Part shown: in pieces, positions 15,901-24,257 of the stretch | Layout of the letters: each line of letters opens with the position of its first letter | How positions within the stretch are numbered: position 1 is the first letter of the stretch | Assembly (NCBI RefSeq): GCF_000190635.1 | Contig: NC_015172.1 | Location: 3,342,740-3,406,739, forward strand | DNA: 64,000 bases | Direction of reading: 5' to 3' | Source of the DNA: Syntrophobotulus glycolicus DSM 8271 | GTDB lineage: Bacteria; Bacillota; Desulfitobacteriia; Desulfitobacteriales; Syntrophobotulaceae | The notes under the pieces: model-generated | Databases searched by the model: none | What the model was told of the DNA's origin: nothing | The model's input: the letters and a program-made list of their open reading frames with translations, nothing else | Position numbers and translations under genes: made by a program

Positions 15901-17226
15901 TTCATTGAGCATGATGCTGTGAATGACTCCATCCCTGATTTTCATGCATTTCATGTCCTGTCCGCCGATATCAAGAATGAATTGTACTCCCGGCAGAAAA
16001 AATTCTGCTCCCTTGTAATGGGCAACGGTTTCAATTTCTCCCATATCTATCTTTAAGGCAGCCTTCAGCAAGGCTTCGCCATATCCGGTCACTGCGGCAC
16101 AGCCGATTGCAGCCTCCGGAGGCATCTCCTGATACAGGGCCTGTAATGCTTCCCTCGTAGAATTGAGCGGGCTGCCGCCATTACTGCCGTAATGAGAATA
16201 AAGCAATTTGCCTTCTTGGTCGATTAGGGCCAGTTTGGTTGTTGTTGATCCGGCATCAATCCCTAAAAAACAATTCCCTCGTGTCTCCTGAAGAGACCCT
16301 CTCCGGACTTTGTTCAGACTATGCCGTTCTTCAAATTCAAGGTATTCAAGCTGGTCTTTAAACAACGGCCTCAAAAAAGAATTGGCCGGAGATCCGACAC
16401 TGAGATTAGTCAGACTGTCATAAATCTTCTGCAGGCAGACCGCCTTTTCACCTTTGGAAGAAAGGGCCGCTCCCTTGGCCACAAATAATTGGGCGTTTTC
16501 CGGTACGATGACATTTTCCGGCTCCAATCTCAATGTTACGATAAAACGGTTTCGCAATTCCGGCAGGAAAGACAACGGTCCGCCCAAAAAAGCAACCTTT
16601 CCTCTAATGGGCTTTCCACAGGCAAGCCCCGCTATCGTTTGGTTTACAACGGCCTGAAATATTGAAACGGCAATGTCCTCTTTGGCCGCCCCTTCATTGA
16701 GGAGCGGCTGAATATCGGTTTTGGCAAAGACCCCGCAGCGGGAAGCGATAGGATAGATTTCCCGGTGTCCTTGAGCGAGCTCGTTCAATCCGGAAGCATC
16801 AGTCTTGACGAGAATAGCCATTTGGTCAATAAAAGCACCCGTACCCCCGGCACAAGTCCCGTTCATTCTTAATTCCAAAGAGTCCCCGAAATAGGTGATT
16901 TTAGCGTCCTCACCTCCGAGCTCAATGGCTACATCAGTCTGCGGAATGTATTTTTCAACAGCTTTTGCGCAGGCAATCACTTCTTGCACAAAAGACACTC
17001 CCAGCTGCTCGGAAATCAGCATACCGCTTGATCCAGTAACATTTACGGTAATATCCGCCGATTGATATTTGTGATATACCTCTTGAACAAGACTGCTGAC
17101 CGTTTTTAATATATCGGAATAATGACGTTGGTAATGGCTAAAAATCAGGTTGTCCTTCTCATCGAGAATCGCGATTTTAACTGTCGTCGAACCAACATCC
17201 AGTCCCATATGAAGCAATTGTGTCAT
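12979..17226 (-). CDS. Giant acyl-CoA dehydratase activase fusion (BadF/BcrA ATPase)
   Basis: The 1415-residue protein fuses two ASKHA-type activase ATPases to DUF2229-type and HgdB-like regions. The first ATPase (about 6-260) starts GLDVGSTTVKIAIL and has GGEDAK and NGTCAGGTG. The second (about 320-580) has GIDAGSTTTKLALI, DIGGQDMK and ACSSGCGS. The single Cys in each latter motif is the kind that ligates a shared 4Fe-4S cluster in HgdC/BcrAD activases. Later cysteine segments (DTLCYPAK, NDACYPT, QPFACLPNH) resemble dehydratase-subunit ligands. Known relatives drive ATP-dependent low-potential electron transfer for 2-hydroxyacyl-CoA dehydration or aryl-CoA reduction. The substrate of these large fusions is not established. 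It is monocistronic, with a GAGGG site before the ATG. Confidence 0.85.
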   Translation of the reverse strand: MTQLLHMGLDVGSTTVKIAILDEKDNLIFSHYQRHYSDILKTVSSLVQEVYHKYQSADITVNVTGSSGMLISEQLGVSFVQEVIACAKAVEKYIPQTDVAIELGGEDAKITYFGDSLELRMNGTCAGGTGAFIDQMAILVKTDASGLNELAQGHREIYPIASRCGVFAKTDIQPLLNEGAAKEDIAVSIFQAVVNQTIAGLACGKPIRGKVAFLGGPLSFLPELRNRFIVTLRLEPENVIVPENAQLFVAKGAALSSKGEKAVCLQKIYDSLTNLSVGSPANSFLRPLFKDQLEYLEFEERHSLNKVRRGSLQETRGNCFLGIDAGSTTTKLALIDQEGKLLYSHYGSNGGSPLNSTREALQALYQEMPPEAAIGCAAVTGYGEALLKAALKIDMGEIETVAHYKGAEFFLPGVQFILDIGGQDMKCMKIRDGVIHSIMLNEACSSGCGSFVETLSKTLSLPIEEFVQKGLYAAHPVDLGTRCTVFMNSKIKQVQKEGADLGSIAAGMSYSIVRNALFKVIRVNKAADIGEKIVVQGGTFHNNAILRSFELETGHQVVRPDIAGIMGAFGAALLARDGYEEGKVSTILGAEELREFTSEIKTKHCTICGNSCLLTVNHFSDGRDFITGNRCERGSGIMMEAVGIPNLFQYKYKRIFDYKPLAKEEARRGEIGIPRVLNMYENYPFWFTLLTELGFRVVLSSRSSKKIYEMGMETVSSDTLCYPAKITNGHILDLMKKGIKIIFYPCLPRDEKEFSGANNNFNCPVVTSYPEAIKANVDDLSGAGITYLYPFLPIESIPHMKIRVYEEFRQFGVSRKEVEQAVDKAYAERENVRREISEKGKETLRHLEENKLKGIVLAGRPYHLDPEINHGIPEMITGLGLAVLTEDSVCQLGEVERPLRVLDQWVYHSRLYAAASFAATRNDLELVQLNSFGCGLDAVTTDQVQEILEQYRKTYTLVKIDEINNLGAVRIRIRSLLAAMREREKKNISPVKLYEHSQRAIFTEEMRAEYTILCPQMAPIHFELLEEATRQEGYKLVVLPDVEQNVVEEGLRYVHNDACYPTIIVVGQIMSALKSGRYDLTRTAVIMSQTGGGCRASNYIAFIRKALKAEGMEQIPVISLNAGGLESNPGFKVTKDLLKRCLMALVYGDLLMRVTYAVRPYEVNKGETNQLLQKWLRELKPSMNKISKRQFHRNIREIIKDFDHLEISNVRKPKIGVVGEILVKFHPYANNYIVDIIENEGGEAVVPDLIDFFLYCAHDGIYRREKLSGNMKGELISRYLIWRIENYRRIMRQALRASKRFSAPKTIYELAGMAKEVMHLGHQSGEGWFLTAEMLELIHSGAGNIACLQPFACLPNHITGKGMVRELKRRYPQANIVPVDYDPGASYVNQLNRIKLMISVAFNNLKAGQNMPAGH

Positions 17227-17315
17227 ATTTCTTCCCTCATATCCTCTTGCCGAAAATAAAGCCTTCTAATTAAAAAATAATTACTTTTTTATACTCTTTT
17301 TAATTATCCGTAATT

Positions 17316-17344
17316 ATTGTAGCATGATTTAATTGGGCGCTAAA
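17316..17344 (-). promoter_or_regulatory. Possible promoter of the activase fusion gene
   Basis: On the minus strand TACAAT (17316-17321) lies 17 bases after a weak TTTAGC (17339-17344), about 90 bases before the start codon. The rest of the 17227-17435 stretch is AT-rich with no other feature seen. Confidence 0.35.
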
Positions 17345-17429
17345 GTGGCAATTTTATCATAGCTCCCCTATATCATAGTCTATTCTCATCATTTTAGTAA
17401 ATGATTTTGCTAAAAAACCTTTAATGGTC

Positions 17430-17463
17430 AAAAAAATACCGCCAGCCTCAGCGCTGACGGTAT
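17430..17463 (-). terminator. Intrinsic terminator of htrA
   Basis: A GC-rich stem (17436-17463) with 12-base arms (one mismatch) and a four-base loop is followed on the minus strand by seven T. It lies about 65 bases after the htrA stop. Confidence 0.9.
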
Positions 17464-17526
17464 TCCTTCAATATATTGATTTTTTTACCCGATCTAAGAG
17501 GCCTGAAGCAAGCTGCCTATTGGTCA

Positions 17527-18678
17527 TTAGGTCGACTTCAGCTCCCCTAAAGTAAGATCTGTATTATGATTATTTCCGCCGCGGTAATAACTTACCGAGA
17601 TCTTATCCCCAACATTGTATTTGAAGAGCTGATGGGTTAATTGCAATGAATTGCTGATTTCCGCTCCATTAATCGCGGTGATGATATCACCGGCTTTAAT
17701 CCCAGCCTTTTCTGCCGCTCCGCCGGGTTCGACTCCGGAAACATAGCAGCCGACCGGTGTTCCTTTATAAGCGGCATATTCTTCTGTGTACTTTGCTTCA
17801 ATACTCACCATTAAGGCCGGATGACTGGCATATCCCTTTTCGATCAGCTGTTTGATTGTCGGCAAAGCATCTGAGATGGGAATAGCAAAACCCATTCCTT
17901 CAAAACCGGTTTGATTATATTTGGCCGAATTGATGCCCACAACCTGCCCGGAGTAATTCACCAGCGGCCCGCCGCTGTTCCCCGGATTGATCGCCGCATC
18001 TGTCTGAATCAAGTTGAAACTGGCCTCTCCCTGCAATTCCAAAAAACGGTCCGTAGCTGAAATGACTCCGTCCGTGACTGTTCTGGCAAATTCCTTTCCA
18101 CCCGGGTTCCCGATCGCGACAACCGGCTGCCCCGTCTGCAGCACACTGGAATCTCCCAATTGAGCTGCCTGCAAATTACTGGTATCACTTATTTTGACTA
18201 TTGCCAAATCAGTCTTCGGATCTGCTCCAACCAAGGTTCCGGCAACATTTCTCCCATCGTGGAGAGAGACCATCAGCTTTTCGGATCCATCAATCACATG
18301 GTTATTGGTTACGATATATCCGTTTTTCTCATCAATAATAAATCCTGAGCCGCTTCCCGCTTCAGTCAGCCCCGCATTAGCGCCGCCAAAAATATTTCCT
18401 GCATATTGAAAATTAGATATGCCAACGACAGCCGGTCCTGCAGTTTTCGCAACATTTACCACCGGAAGGTCTGTTGAACCGGTTCCTGTTGCCGTAATCG
18501 GGGGGGTCTCGCCTTGATGCAGCACAACCTTATCACCTGTCCCAATGCTGTCCTGCCCTATGGCTGGGGCAACCTTCACCGCAACAACGCCACCAAAAAA
18601 TGCACATAAAAGATAAATCAGGATATGCATAAGCAGGGGGGGCTTTTTTCGGTAATAACTCTCCTTATAATTATCCAT
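17527..18678 (-). CDS. htrA: HtrA/DegP-type membrane-anchored serine protease
   Basis: This 383-residue protease degrades misfolded proteins at the outer face of the membrane. One N-terminal helix (about 15-37) anchors it. The trypsin-like domain has the catalytic triad His127 (NNHVID), Asp157 (KTDLAIV) and Ser235 (GNSGGPL). A single PDZ domain covers about 285-375. The ATG follows AAGGAGG. It lies 25 bases after yycJ, the same pairing as the last genes of the walRK-yycHIJ-htrA locus of other Firmicutes, although walR and walK are not in this window. Confidence 0.95.
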   Translation of the reverse strand: MDNYKESYYRKKPPLLMHILIYLLCAFFGGVVAVKVAPAIGQDSIGTGDKVVLHQGETPPITATGTGSTDLPVVNVAKTAGPAVVGISNFQYAGNIFGGANAGLTEAGSGSGFIIDEKNGYIVTNNHVIDGSEKLMVSLHDGRNVAGTLVGADPKTDLAIVKISDTSNLQAAQLGDSSVLQTGQPVVAIGNPGGKEFARTVTDGVISATDRFLELQGEASFNLIQTDAAINPGNSGGPLVNYSGQVVGINSAKYNQTGFEGMGFAIPISDALPTIKQLIEKGYASHPALMVSIEAKYTEEYAAYKGTPVGCYVSGVEPGGAAEKAGIKAGDIITAINGAEISNSLQLTHQLFKYNVGDKISVSYYRGGNNHNTDLTLGELKST

Positions 18679-18703
18679 CCTGGCGGCCTCCTTAAAAAAA
18701 TGT

Positions 18704-19513
18704 TTACTCCATGACGATCAATTCATGGGGGATATGCCGGGGTGCTACCCTGATCTTTAATCCGGGACACCTCTTGCTGACCTCAGATTTCTTTAAATAA
18801 CCATAAACAGTTTTCATTGCGAGCTCCGGTGTATTATTTTCTTCACTCAGGTGCGCAAGCACTACTTTCTTAGTATTGCCCTCTATCCATTTTGCTAAAG
18901 CTTCAGAAAGCTGATTATTGCTTAAATGTCCATAATTACTGTTGACCCTCTTTTTAAGAGACCAGGGATACCTGCCATTCCATAGGGCTTCCACGTCATG
19001 ATTCGCTTCAACAATAAAGGCATCACACCCCTGAAGGTGGGCGTCCATATCCTCAGTTACTGTCCCGCTGTCTGTGGCTATCCCCAAAGCCAGGCGGCCC
19101 TCTCTGATTTTAATGCCATAGCTTTCTCTGCTGTCGTGAGATGTCTCAAACAGGTTCACCTGCATACCGGCCAGCATCATCTCCCGCTCGACCACGACCC
19201 TCTGTTCTGAGCCGATTTTACCGATAGAACCATTCATCTCCGCCCAGAGGCCGGCCGTTGCATAGATGGGAATACCCAACTTTCTTGCCAAAGGACCTAT
19301 TCCTTTGACATGGTCGGTATGTTCGTGTGTGACAATAATTCCTTTAAGCCCGGCTGGTTCAATATCCAGTGTGCTTAAATTTTTCAAAATGTTTTTCATG
19401 GCAATTCCACAGTCGATCAGAAAACTGCCTTCTTGACCTCCAACAAGGATAGCATTGCCGGAGCTGCCGCTGGCCAATGTGGCAAAGTACAAGGTATTCC
19501 CACCCTCTCCCAT
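18704..19513 (-). CDS. yycJ: MBL-fold hydrolase YycJ/WalJ
   Basis: YycJ is a metallo-beta-lactamase-fold protein with exonuclease-like features, linked to the WalRK cell-wall regulon and DNA replication control. The family signature ASGSSGN lies near the N-terminus, and THEHTDHVKG provides the HxHxDH metal ligands. The start is uncertain. The ATG at 19513 is listed, but homologues begin only a few residues before ASGSSGN, and GAGGGTGG lies seven bases before a TTG at 19492, which may be the true start. htrA follows 25 bases downstream, so the two are probably co-transcribed. Confidence 0.9.
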   Translation of the reverse strand: MGEGGNTLYFATLASGSSGNAILVGGQEGSFLIDCGIAMKNILKNLSTLDIEPAGLKGIIVTHEHTDHVKGIGPLARKLGIPIYATAGLWAEMNGSIGKIGSEQRVVVEREMMLAGMQVNLFETSHDSRESYGIKIREGRLALGIATDSGTVTEDMDAHLQGCDAFIVEANHDVEALWNGRYPWSLKKRVNSNYGHLSNNQLSEALAKWIEGNTKKVVLAHLSEENNTPELAMKTVYGYLKKSEVSKRCPGLKIRVAPRHIPHELIVME

Positions 19514-19565
19514 CAAAATACCATAGTTGTCTTTGTTTTTTCTTAGATTATCAATGTAAAAACGA

Positions 19566-19661
19566 TTACTGAAAGATCGGAATAAACGATGTCCCGATCA
19601 TCGTAACGCTGATGGCGATAATGATTATTGTGATCATCATCTTATGAACCTTCCTGTTCAC
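19566..19661 (-). CDS. Predicted 31-residue single-helix membrane peptide
   Basis: This short frame begins with GTG, seven bases after a perfect GGAGG, and encodes a basic head (NRKVHK), then an Ile-rich helix of about 20 residues and a short polar tail. Size and layout resemble Prli42/DUF4044-type mini-membrane proteins of Firmicutes, but I cannot claim homology. It starts 12 bases after the stop of the molybdopterin oxidoreductase, and the ribosome site overlaps that gene's end, which suggests translational coupling. It could also be a chance frame. Confidence 0.45.
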   Translation of the reverse strand: MNRKVHKMMITIIIIAISVTMIGTSFIPIFQ

Positions 19662-19673
19662 CGGACATCCTCC

Positions 19674-21689
19674 TCAAACATTATTCCCCAATTTTCTAAT
19701 CTGACAGAACACTTCATCATAAGATGTATTGTCTCCTTGAGATAATTTCCCGGAAATAAGACTGTTTACACCCAATCCATCCTCCCCTGTCGATCCTTCC
19801 GGAATAAGCACTACCCTGGGATGAATATCATCCGTAACCAAAACTTCCGCAGTCAGCTGTCCTTTATCAGTCCGCACAATTCCCTTTTCTCCGCTGCTCA
19901 GGTTCTGCCCCGCCGCTAACTCGGGATGAATAAAGGCTTTAAATCCTTCCTCGGTCTGAAATTGTGTATGCAGAGCAGTCTCCGGATGAGAAGTCATCAG
20001 AATATATGGGTATTCTTGTTCCCTGACCTCTAATCCTGCTTCTTGATCTAAGATCATCCCTGAATTTCTCAGGCTAAAATATTGCTCAATCTTACAGTGT
20101 TCGATGTTCTCAATAAACTCTCTAAAGGAAATCAATTCGATTTTACCGCTGGGAGTCAGAAAATCTTTATCTTCCCAGGCGACATTAGGAATATACGAAG
20201 GTTTTATTGCCCCATCCTTTAATTTTTCAAGCGTAATTCCCTGCTCTTTTAATGGCTCCAGGATATACTCCAGCCATTCCCGCGGTGATTTTTCAAAATA
20301 TGAGCCTATCCCCAGCTGCTGAGCCAGCTCCGTAAAAATAACCGGTTCCGGCTTTGTCATATATTGTGGCTCGATGGCTTGCTGACAATACCGGATTTTA
20401 TTGCTCCATGATCCTGCCAGCAAATCTTCTTCTTCAAAAATTGTTGTAACAGGCAGGACTAAATCCGACTGCCGGGCGGTCTCGCTCATCCGGATATCCA
20501 AGGTTACCTTAAAAGGGATATTCTGCCAAAGCTCGCGCCAACGAAGAGAATCCGGCTCTGTAACCAGTGGATTTGTTCTGGTTACAACCGCCATCTGAAT
20601 TGGCCTTTCCTGCTCCTCTTTCAGCAATTCTTCCGCTATTAGAGCATGGGGGATAGTCCTCCCCCTATAACTGTCCTCTGGCAGGAGAACGGAGTTCAGT
20701 TTCCCTTGATGATACTGATGCCCATAGTAGACTCCCGCTCCCGGTTTGCCTATATTGCCTGATATGGCCGCTAAGGCATCAATGGCCCGGACCGTCTGAC
20801 ACCCATTCACATACCGTTGTAATCCATACCCTAAATAAAACATGACCGGACCATGATGGATGATTCTCTCCGCTAACTTTTCCATTTCCTCAACCGGGAC
20901 TCCGGAAATTTCAGCCGACCTGGCCGGGGGAAATTCTTTGACCAAAGCCGCATACGGCCCGAAATTTTTCACATATTGGCTGGCAAACTCCAGATCCATC
21001 CAGCGCTTTTCCAAAATAATATGCGCTATTCCCAAAGCCAATATGCCATCGGTTCCGGGATTTACTCTTATGTACTCATCGGCAAAAGCGGCGCTTTTTA
21101 CCTTGTTCGGGTTAATAAGGATTATTTTAATCTTTTTCTCCGCTGCTTCCCGCAGAAGAGGAACCAGATGCTTATTCGTTACTGCCGGATCCCTCCCCCA
21201 AAGAATAATTGTCCTGGAATTCAGGATGTCTTCCGGATCACTGGAAAGGACAGCCCCAAAATCCTTTTCCTGCGCCCGCAAACCCGCTCCCCAGCACATA
21301 CTGCCCGAGGGTTCCGTAACACCTCCCAAAGCCTGAAAAAACCTGCGGTCCAGATTGCGTAAAAGCCCGTTATGTCCGTGATCATAAAGATGGAGTATCC
21401 CCTGAGAACCCGCAAGATCAAGTGTTTCCTGAATTCTTTTTACGAAGAAATCATAAGCGTCATCCCAGGATATCCGCTGCCAGCCTTTTTTCCTTCGCAA
21501 GACAGGAGTTCTCAGTCTTTGAGGGGCAAAAACCATTTCACCCAAAGATCTCCCTTTGGGACAAATAAAGCTATTCCGCCCCATGCTTTCCACATCAGCA
21601 CGAACCTTTATTCCGTTTTCGCCTGCATCAACCATAAAGCCACACCCATCGGGACAATTGAGAGGACAGGCAGATCTTACTGTTTTCAT
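19674..21689 (-). CDS. Molybdopterin oxidoreductase, DMSO-reductase family
   Basis: This 671-residue catalytic subunit has the N-terminal 4Fe-4S binding cysteines at 8, 12, 16 and 43 and the formate-dehydrogenase-like start SACPLNCPDGC. Cys132 in GSMCWGAG is the probable molybdenum or tungsten ligand. The fold continues through the cofactor domains to a C-terminal dinucleotide-binding domain (about 555-665). No Tat signal is seen, so it is cytoplasmic. No electron-transfer subunit is adjacent. The substrate is unknown; formate, polysulfide or thiosulfate types are possible. It lies 12 bases after scfB in the same direction, with an AAGGGGG site before its ATG. Confidence 0.85.
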   Translation of the reverse strand: MKTVRSACPLNCPDGCGFMVDAGENGIKVRADVESMGRNSFICPKGRSLGEMVFAPQRLRTPVLRRKKGWQRISWDDAYDFFVKRIQETLDLAGSQGILHLYDHGHNGLLRNLDRRFFQALGGVTEPSGSMCWGAGLRAQEKDFGAVLSSDPEDILNSRTIILWGRDPAVTNKHLVPLLREAAEKKIKIILINPNKVKSAAFADEYIRVNPGTDGILALGIAHIILEKRWMDLEFASQYVKNFGPYAALVKEFPPARSAEISGVPVEEMEKLAERIIHHGPVMFYLGYGLQRYVNGCQTVRAIDALAAISGNIGKPGAGVYYGHQYHQGKLNSVLLPEDSYRGRTIPHALIAEELLKEEQERPIQMAVVTRTNPLVTEPDSLRWRELWQNIPFKVTLDIRMSETARQSDLVLPVTTIFEEEDLLAGSWSNKIRYCQQAIEPQYMTKPEPVIFTELAQQLGIGSYFEKSPREWLEYILEPLKEQGITLEKLKDGAIKPSYIPNVAWEDKDFLTPSGKIELISFREFIENIEHCKIEQYFSLRNSGMILDQEAGLEVREQEYPYILMTSHPETALHTQFQTEEGFKAFIHPELAAGQNLSSGEKGIVRTDKGQLTAEVLVTDDIHPRVVLIPEGSTGEDGLGVNSLISGKLSQGDNTSYDEVFCQIRKLGNNV

Positions 21690-21701
21690 CAGATATCCCC
21701 C

Positions 21702-23174
21702 TTATTGATCAAGATTATTCCTCATCTCATTCGGAAATTTGTGATCGATCTTCTCTCTGACTTTCAGATAATAAGCAACCTCCAGACGTTTCCTCTGCAG
21801 GCGGCAGCCCAGCGGGTAGACCTCATTCAGGCTGCCGCTGTAGGCAGTATTGGAAGCATGGCAGCCGCCGCTGCAGGAATAACGCGCCCAACAGTTCATA
21901 CATTCCGGCTTGGCATAAATATTAGCCTTACGGAAGGAATCTACGATATCCCGGTTCAAGGAACCCCGTTCCTGCAGAGACCCCATCTTATACGCGGGCT
22001 GTCCTACAAATTGATGACAGGGATAAATATCCCCTTCCGGCGAAATTGCCGCATACTCATATCCCGCTCCGCATCCGGAGAGTCGTTTGGGCAGACATGG
22101 CCCGGCATCCAATCCGGCATTAAAATGAAAAAAATTAAAGTTCTTGCCTTGTTGCTTATAGGCCAGCACTGTCTCACCTAAAACATCATAAGCTTCATTT
22201 ATTCTGTCCATATCTTCTTCCTGAAAAGCATACTCCTTATCCGGCTCGGCCACCACGGGCTCCAGCGAAATTCTGTCTATTCCCAAATCAGCGAGATGAA
22301 TGACATCCTTGTGAAAATCCGTGTTGAAGTGAGTGAATGTTCCGCGGACATAATAATAAGTTCCGATGGCATAAGGTGATGCTTCCGGCCTTCTTTCAAT
22401 AAACTCCCGGATTCGCGGTACTATTCTGTCATAGCTTCCCCTTCCTCCCGGAAATGGTCTTGCCCGGTCATTGACCTCTTTACGTCCATCCAGACTAAGT
22501 ACGGCACTGATCTCTTCCCGTTCAAGGAAAGTCCGGATTTCCTGGTCCAAAAGAACAGCATTGGTTGTTAAGGTAAATTTAATCTTTTTACCTTTTTCCT
22601 TTGCCGCCTTTTTTCCATAAGTCACAAGTTCTTTAACTACCTCAAAATTCATCAGCGGCTCCCCGCCAAAGAAATCCACTTCACAGTGAGGTCGACTGCC
22701 GCTGTGTTCTAAAATAAAATCTATGGCCTTTTTACCTGTTTCCAAATCCATCATCCGGCGTCCTCCGCCAAAAGCTCCCGTTCCGGCAAAACAATAGGTG
22801 CAACGAAGGTTGCAATCATGGGCAACATGCAGGCATATCGCTTTGATGAGCGGTTCCTCAGGGTATCGGATTTCATATTTTTCCGCTTCAGGCGAAAACA
22901 GGGTTCCTTCATCCTGCAGTTGTCCCAGTTCGTCCAATATTTCTTCTTTTTCCGTTTTTTCCAGCCAGCTGCCTGTCTTTGCCAGCAGCAACTCACCCTT
23001 GGCCAGCAATTCTGGATTTTCTGTTTGTAAAGTCTCGATTTCCCGGATTAGCCGGTATGTTTTTTGATCAAGCAGATGCAATGATCCCGTATTGACATCA
23101 TAGGCAATATATAACTCTTTTTGTTGGTATACATGAATATTTGAGGATATTTTGTAGTTTTTCAGCTTCAGCAT
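21702..23174 (-). CDS. scfB: SCIFF peptide radical SAM maturase
   Basis: ScfB installs thioether crosslinks in the Cys-rich SCIFF peptide encoded just upstream. Residues 1-95 form the peptide-recognition (RRE) region. The radical SAM cluster motif is C121-x3-C125-x2-C128 (DCNLRCTYCFAG). The C-terminal SPASM/twitch-like region binds auxiliary 4Fe-4S clusters through many cysteines, including CGAGYEYAAISPEGDIYPC and CMNCWARYSCSGGC. A longer frame is open upstream, but GAGG sits five bases before the ATG at 23174, giving 490 residues, the family length. It is nearly universal in Clostridia. A terminator separates it from scfA. Confidence 0.96.
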   Translation of the reverse strand: MLKLKNYKISSNIHVYQQKELYIAYDVNTGSLHLLDQKTYRLIREIETLQTENPELLAKGELLLAKTGSWLEKTEKEEILDELGQLQDEGTLFSPEAEKYEIRYPEEPLIKAICLHVAHDCNLRCTYCFAGTGAFGGGRRMMDLETGKKAIDFILEHSGSRPHCEVDFFGGEPLMNFEVVKELVTYGKKAAKEKGKKIKFTLTTNAVLLDQEIRTFLEREEISAVLSLDGRKEVNDRARPFPGGRGSYDRIVPRIREFIERRPEASPYAIGTYYYVRGTFTHFNTDFHKDVIHLADLGIDRISLEPVVAEPDKEYAFQEEDMDRINEAYDVLGETVLAYKQQGKNFNFFHFNAGLDAGPCLPKRLSGCGAGYEYAAISPEGDIYPCHQFVGQPAYKMGSLQERGSLNRDIVDSFRKANIYAKPECMNCWARYSCSGGCHASNTAYSGSLNEVYPLGCRLQRKRLEVAYYLKVREKIDHKFPNEMRNNLDQ

Positions 23175-23280
23175 TTTTACCTCTTCCCAGTAATTGTTCT
23201 TCACTTACTGATTTTATCAAACCGTAGCTTCCTTCAGTTTTCAATTATACCAGATTCCATACCGGCTTCCTACTGAACAA

Positions 23281-23312
23281 CAGAAAACCCGCTTTTTCAA
23301 GCGGGTTTTCTG
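23281..23312 (-). terminator. Terminator/attenuator between scfA and scfB
   Basis: Fourteen-base perfect arms (23281-23294, 23299-23312) around a four-base loop are followed by only a mixed T-run on the minus strand. It lies 44 bases after the SCIFF stop, so it may limit scfB relative to scfA expression. Confidence 0.75.
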
Positions 23313-23355
23313 TCTGGATCATTATGGGCTCTCTGCTCAAAGCTTACTCAATAAA

Positions 23356-23496
23356 TTATTTCTCGCAAACCTGATTTCCGACAGTACAGGATGTTTTGCA
23401 GGCAGACTGACATGATGTCTGGCACTTGCCGCAGCCCCCGTCCTTGACCGTTGAGCTTAAATTTCCTTTGATGACGGTTTCAATATGTTTAGCCAT
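23356..23496 (-). CDS. scfA: SCIFF precursor peptide (six Cys in forty-five)
   Basis: This 46-residue frame is the ribosomally made substrate of the adjacent maturase. It begins MAKHIETVIKGN and has six cysteines at 22, 25, 29, 33, 37 and 44 in the core GGCGKCQTSCQSACKTSC, the conserved SCIFF arrangement. The AGGAGG ribosome site is nine bases before the ATG. Its leader is residues 1-20. The peptide is almost invariant in Clostridia and its biological role is still unknown. It lies 15 bases after the lipoprotein stop, so a common transcript is possible. Confidence 0.97.
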   Translation of the reverse strand: MAKHIETVIKGNLSSTVKDGGCGKCQTSCQSACKTSCTVGNQVCEK

Positions 23497-23511
23497 GATA
23501 TTTCCTCCTGG

Positions 23512-24087
23512 TTAATTAGATTGACTGAATCTATACAACACCCGGCCGTCTGCGGCAGACCCTGTGATCACAGCGCTTACCGAAGGGACCTGAGGTTCAT
23601 CAACAAAAGCATACCACATTTTTAATTGTTCCGTATTTACGACCTTGCCGTAAGAAATATTACCATTAATCGTTTTTACTGTGATTGCTGAAATGTCCGG
23701 ATTGTTTACCTTGCCATAATACAGAGAATACTGTCCATGTTGTTTATTTCCTAAATCCGCATAACGCCACTGAAGGCCTTCCGGATAGGTAATCAGCTTC
23801 CCAACACCGCTGCCAATCCAGTCCCAGCCAAATGTATTTTTAATAAACATTCCTGCGCTTAACTCATCTTGATAACTATAAAACACGATTGCCGAATTTT
23901 CACTGACCTGTTCTATGTGAAGCATTGTATACCCCTCAGGGATATACGGCTTGGCTTTCTCCACAGCATCCTCCAAGGAGTTACACCCGGACAAAGTAAA
24001 CAATGACAACAAGGACATTACCATGAGAATAAGTCTGACACGCTGCCCAAGTCCCTGCTTCTTGCAGCTTTTGTACCACTGTGACAT
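23512..24087 (-). CDS. Lipoprotein of unknown function
   Basis: The 191-residue protein has a basic N-terminus, a hydrophobic signal segment and a lipobox LSGC, so it is exported and lipid-anchored. I recognise no domain in the mature part, which is rich in beta-forming, aromatic residues. Two ATGs occur, at 24096 and 24087. The second is chosen because AAGGAG is nine bases before it and overlaps the first. It lies directly upstream of scfA, but a functional link is not established. Confidence 0.75.
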   Translation of the reverse strand: MSQWYKSCKKQGLGQRVRLILMVMSLLSLFTLSGCNSLEDAVEKAKPYIPEGYTMLHIEQVSENSAIVFYSYQDELSAGMFIKNTFGWDWIGSGVGKLITYPEGLQWRYADLGNKQHGQYSLYYGKVNNPDISAITVKTINGNISYGKVVNTEQLKMWYAFVDEPQVPSVSAVITGSAADGRVLYRFSQSN

Positions 24088-24143
24088 AGAATCCATTCTC
24101 CTTAACTAGATCATCCAATTTCCAGGGTGATGGCCCTAGGGAT

Positions 24144-24166
24144 AAAAAAACCAGCGCCAGCGCTGG
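24144..24166 (-). terminator. Terminator after tRNA-Gly
   Basis: A short GC stem (24151-24156 with 24161-24166) is followed on the minus strand by seven T. It ends the single-tRNA transcript just upstream of the lipoprotein gene. Confidence 0.8.
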
Positions 24167-24182
24167 CTCCCTATTTTTAAGT

Positions 24183-24257
24183 TGGAGCGGAAGACGGGAT
24201 TCGAACCCGCGGCCCTCGGCTTGGGAAGCCAATGCTCTACCACTGAGCCACTTCCGC
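24183..24257 (-). tRNA. tRNA-Gly (anticodon CCC)
   Basis: All four arms pair and the T-loop TTCGAAT is present. The anticodon loop TTCCCAA gives anticodon CCC. The CCA end is encoded. A terminator follows. Confidence 0.95.

Noticed and set aside
21372..22181. A 269-codon plus-strand frame
   Set aside because: It spans the ends of two well-supported minus-strand genes (oxidoreductase and scfB) and shows no domain.
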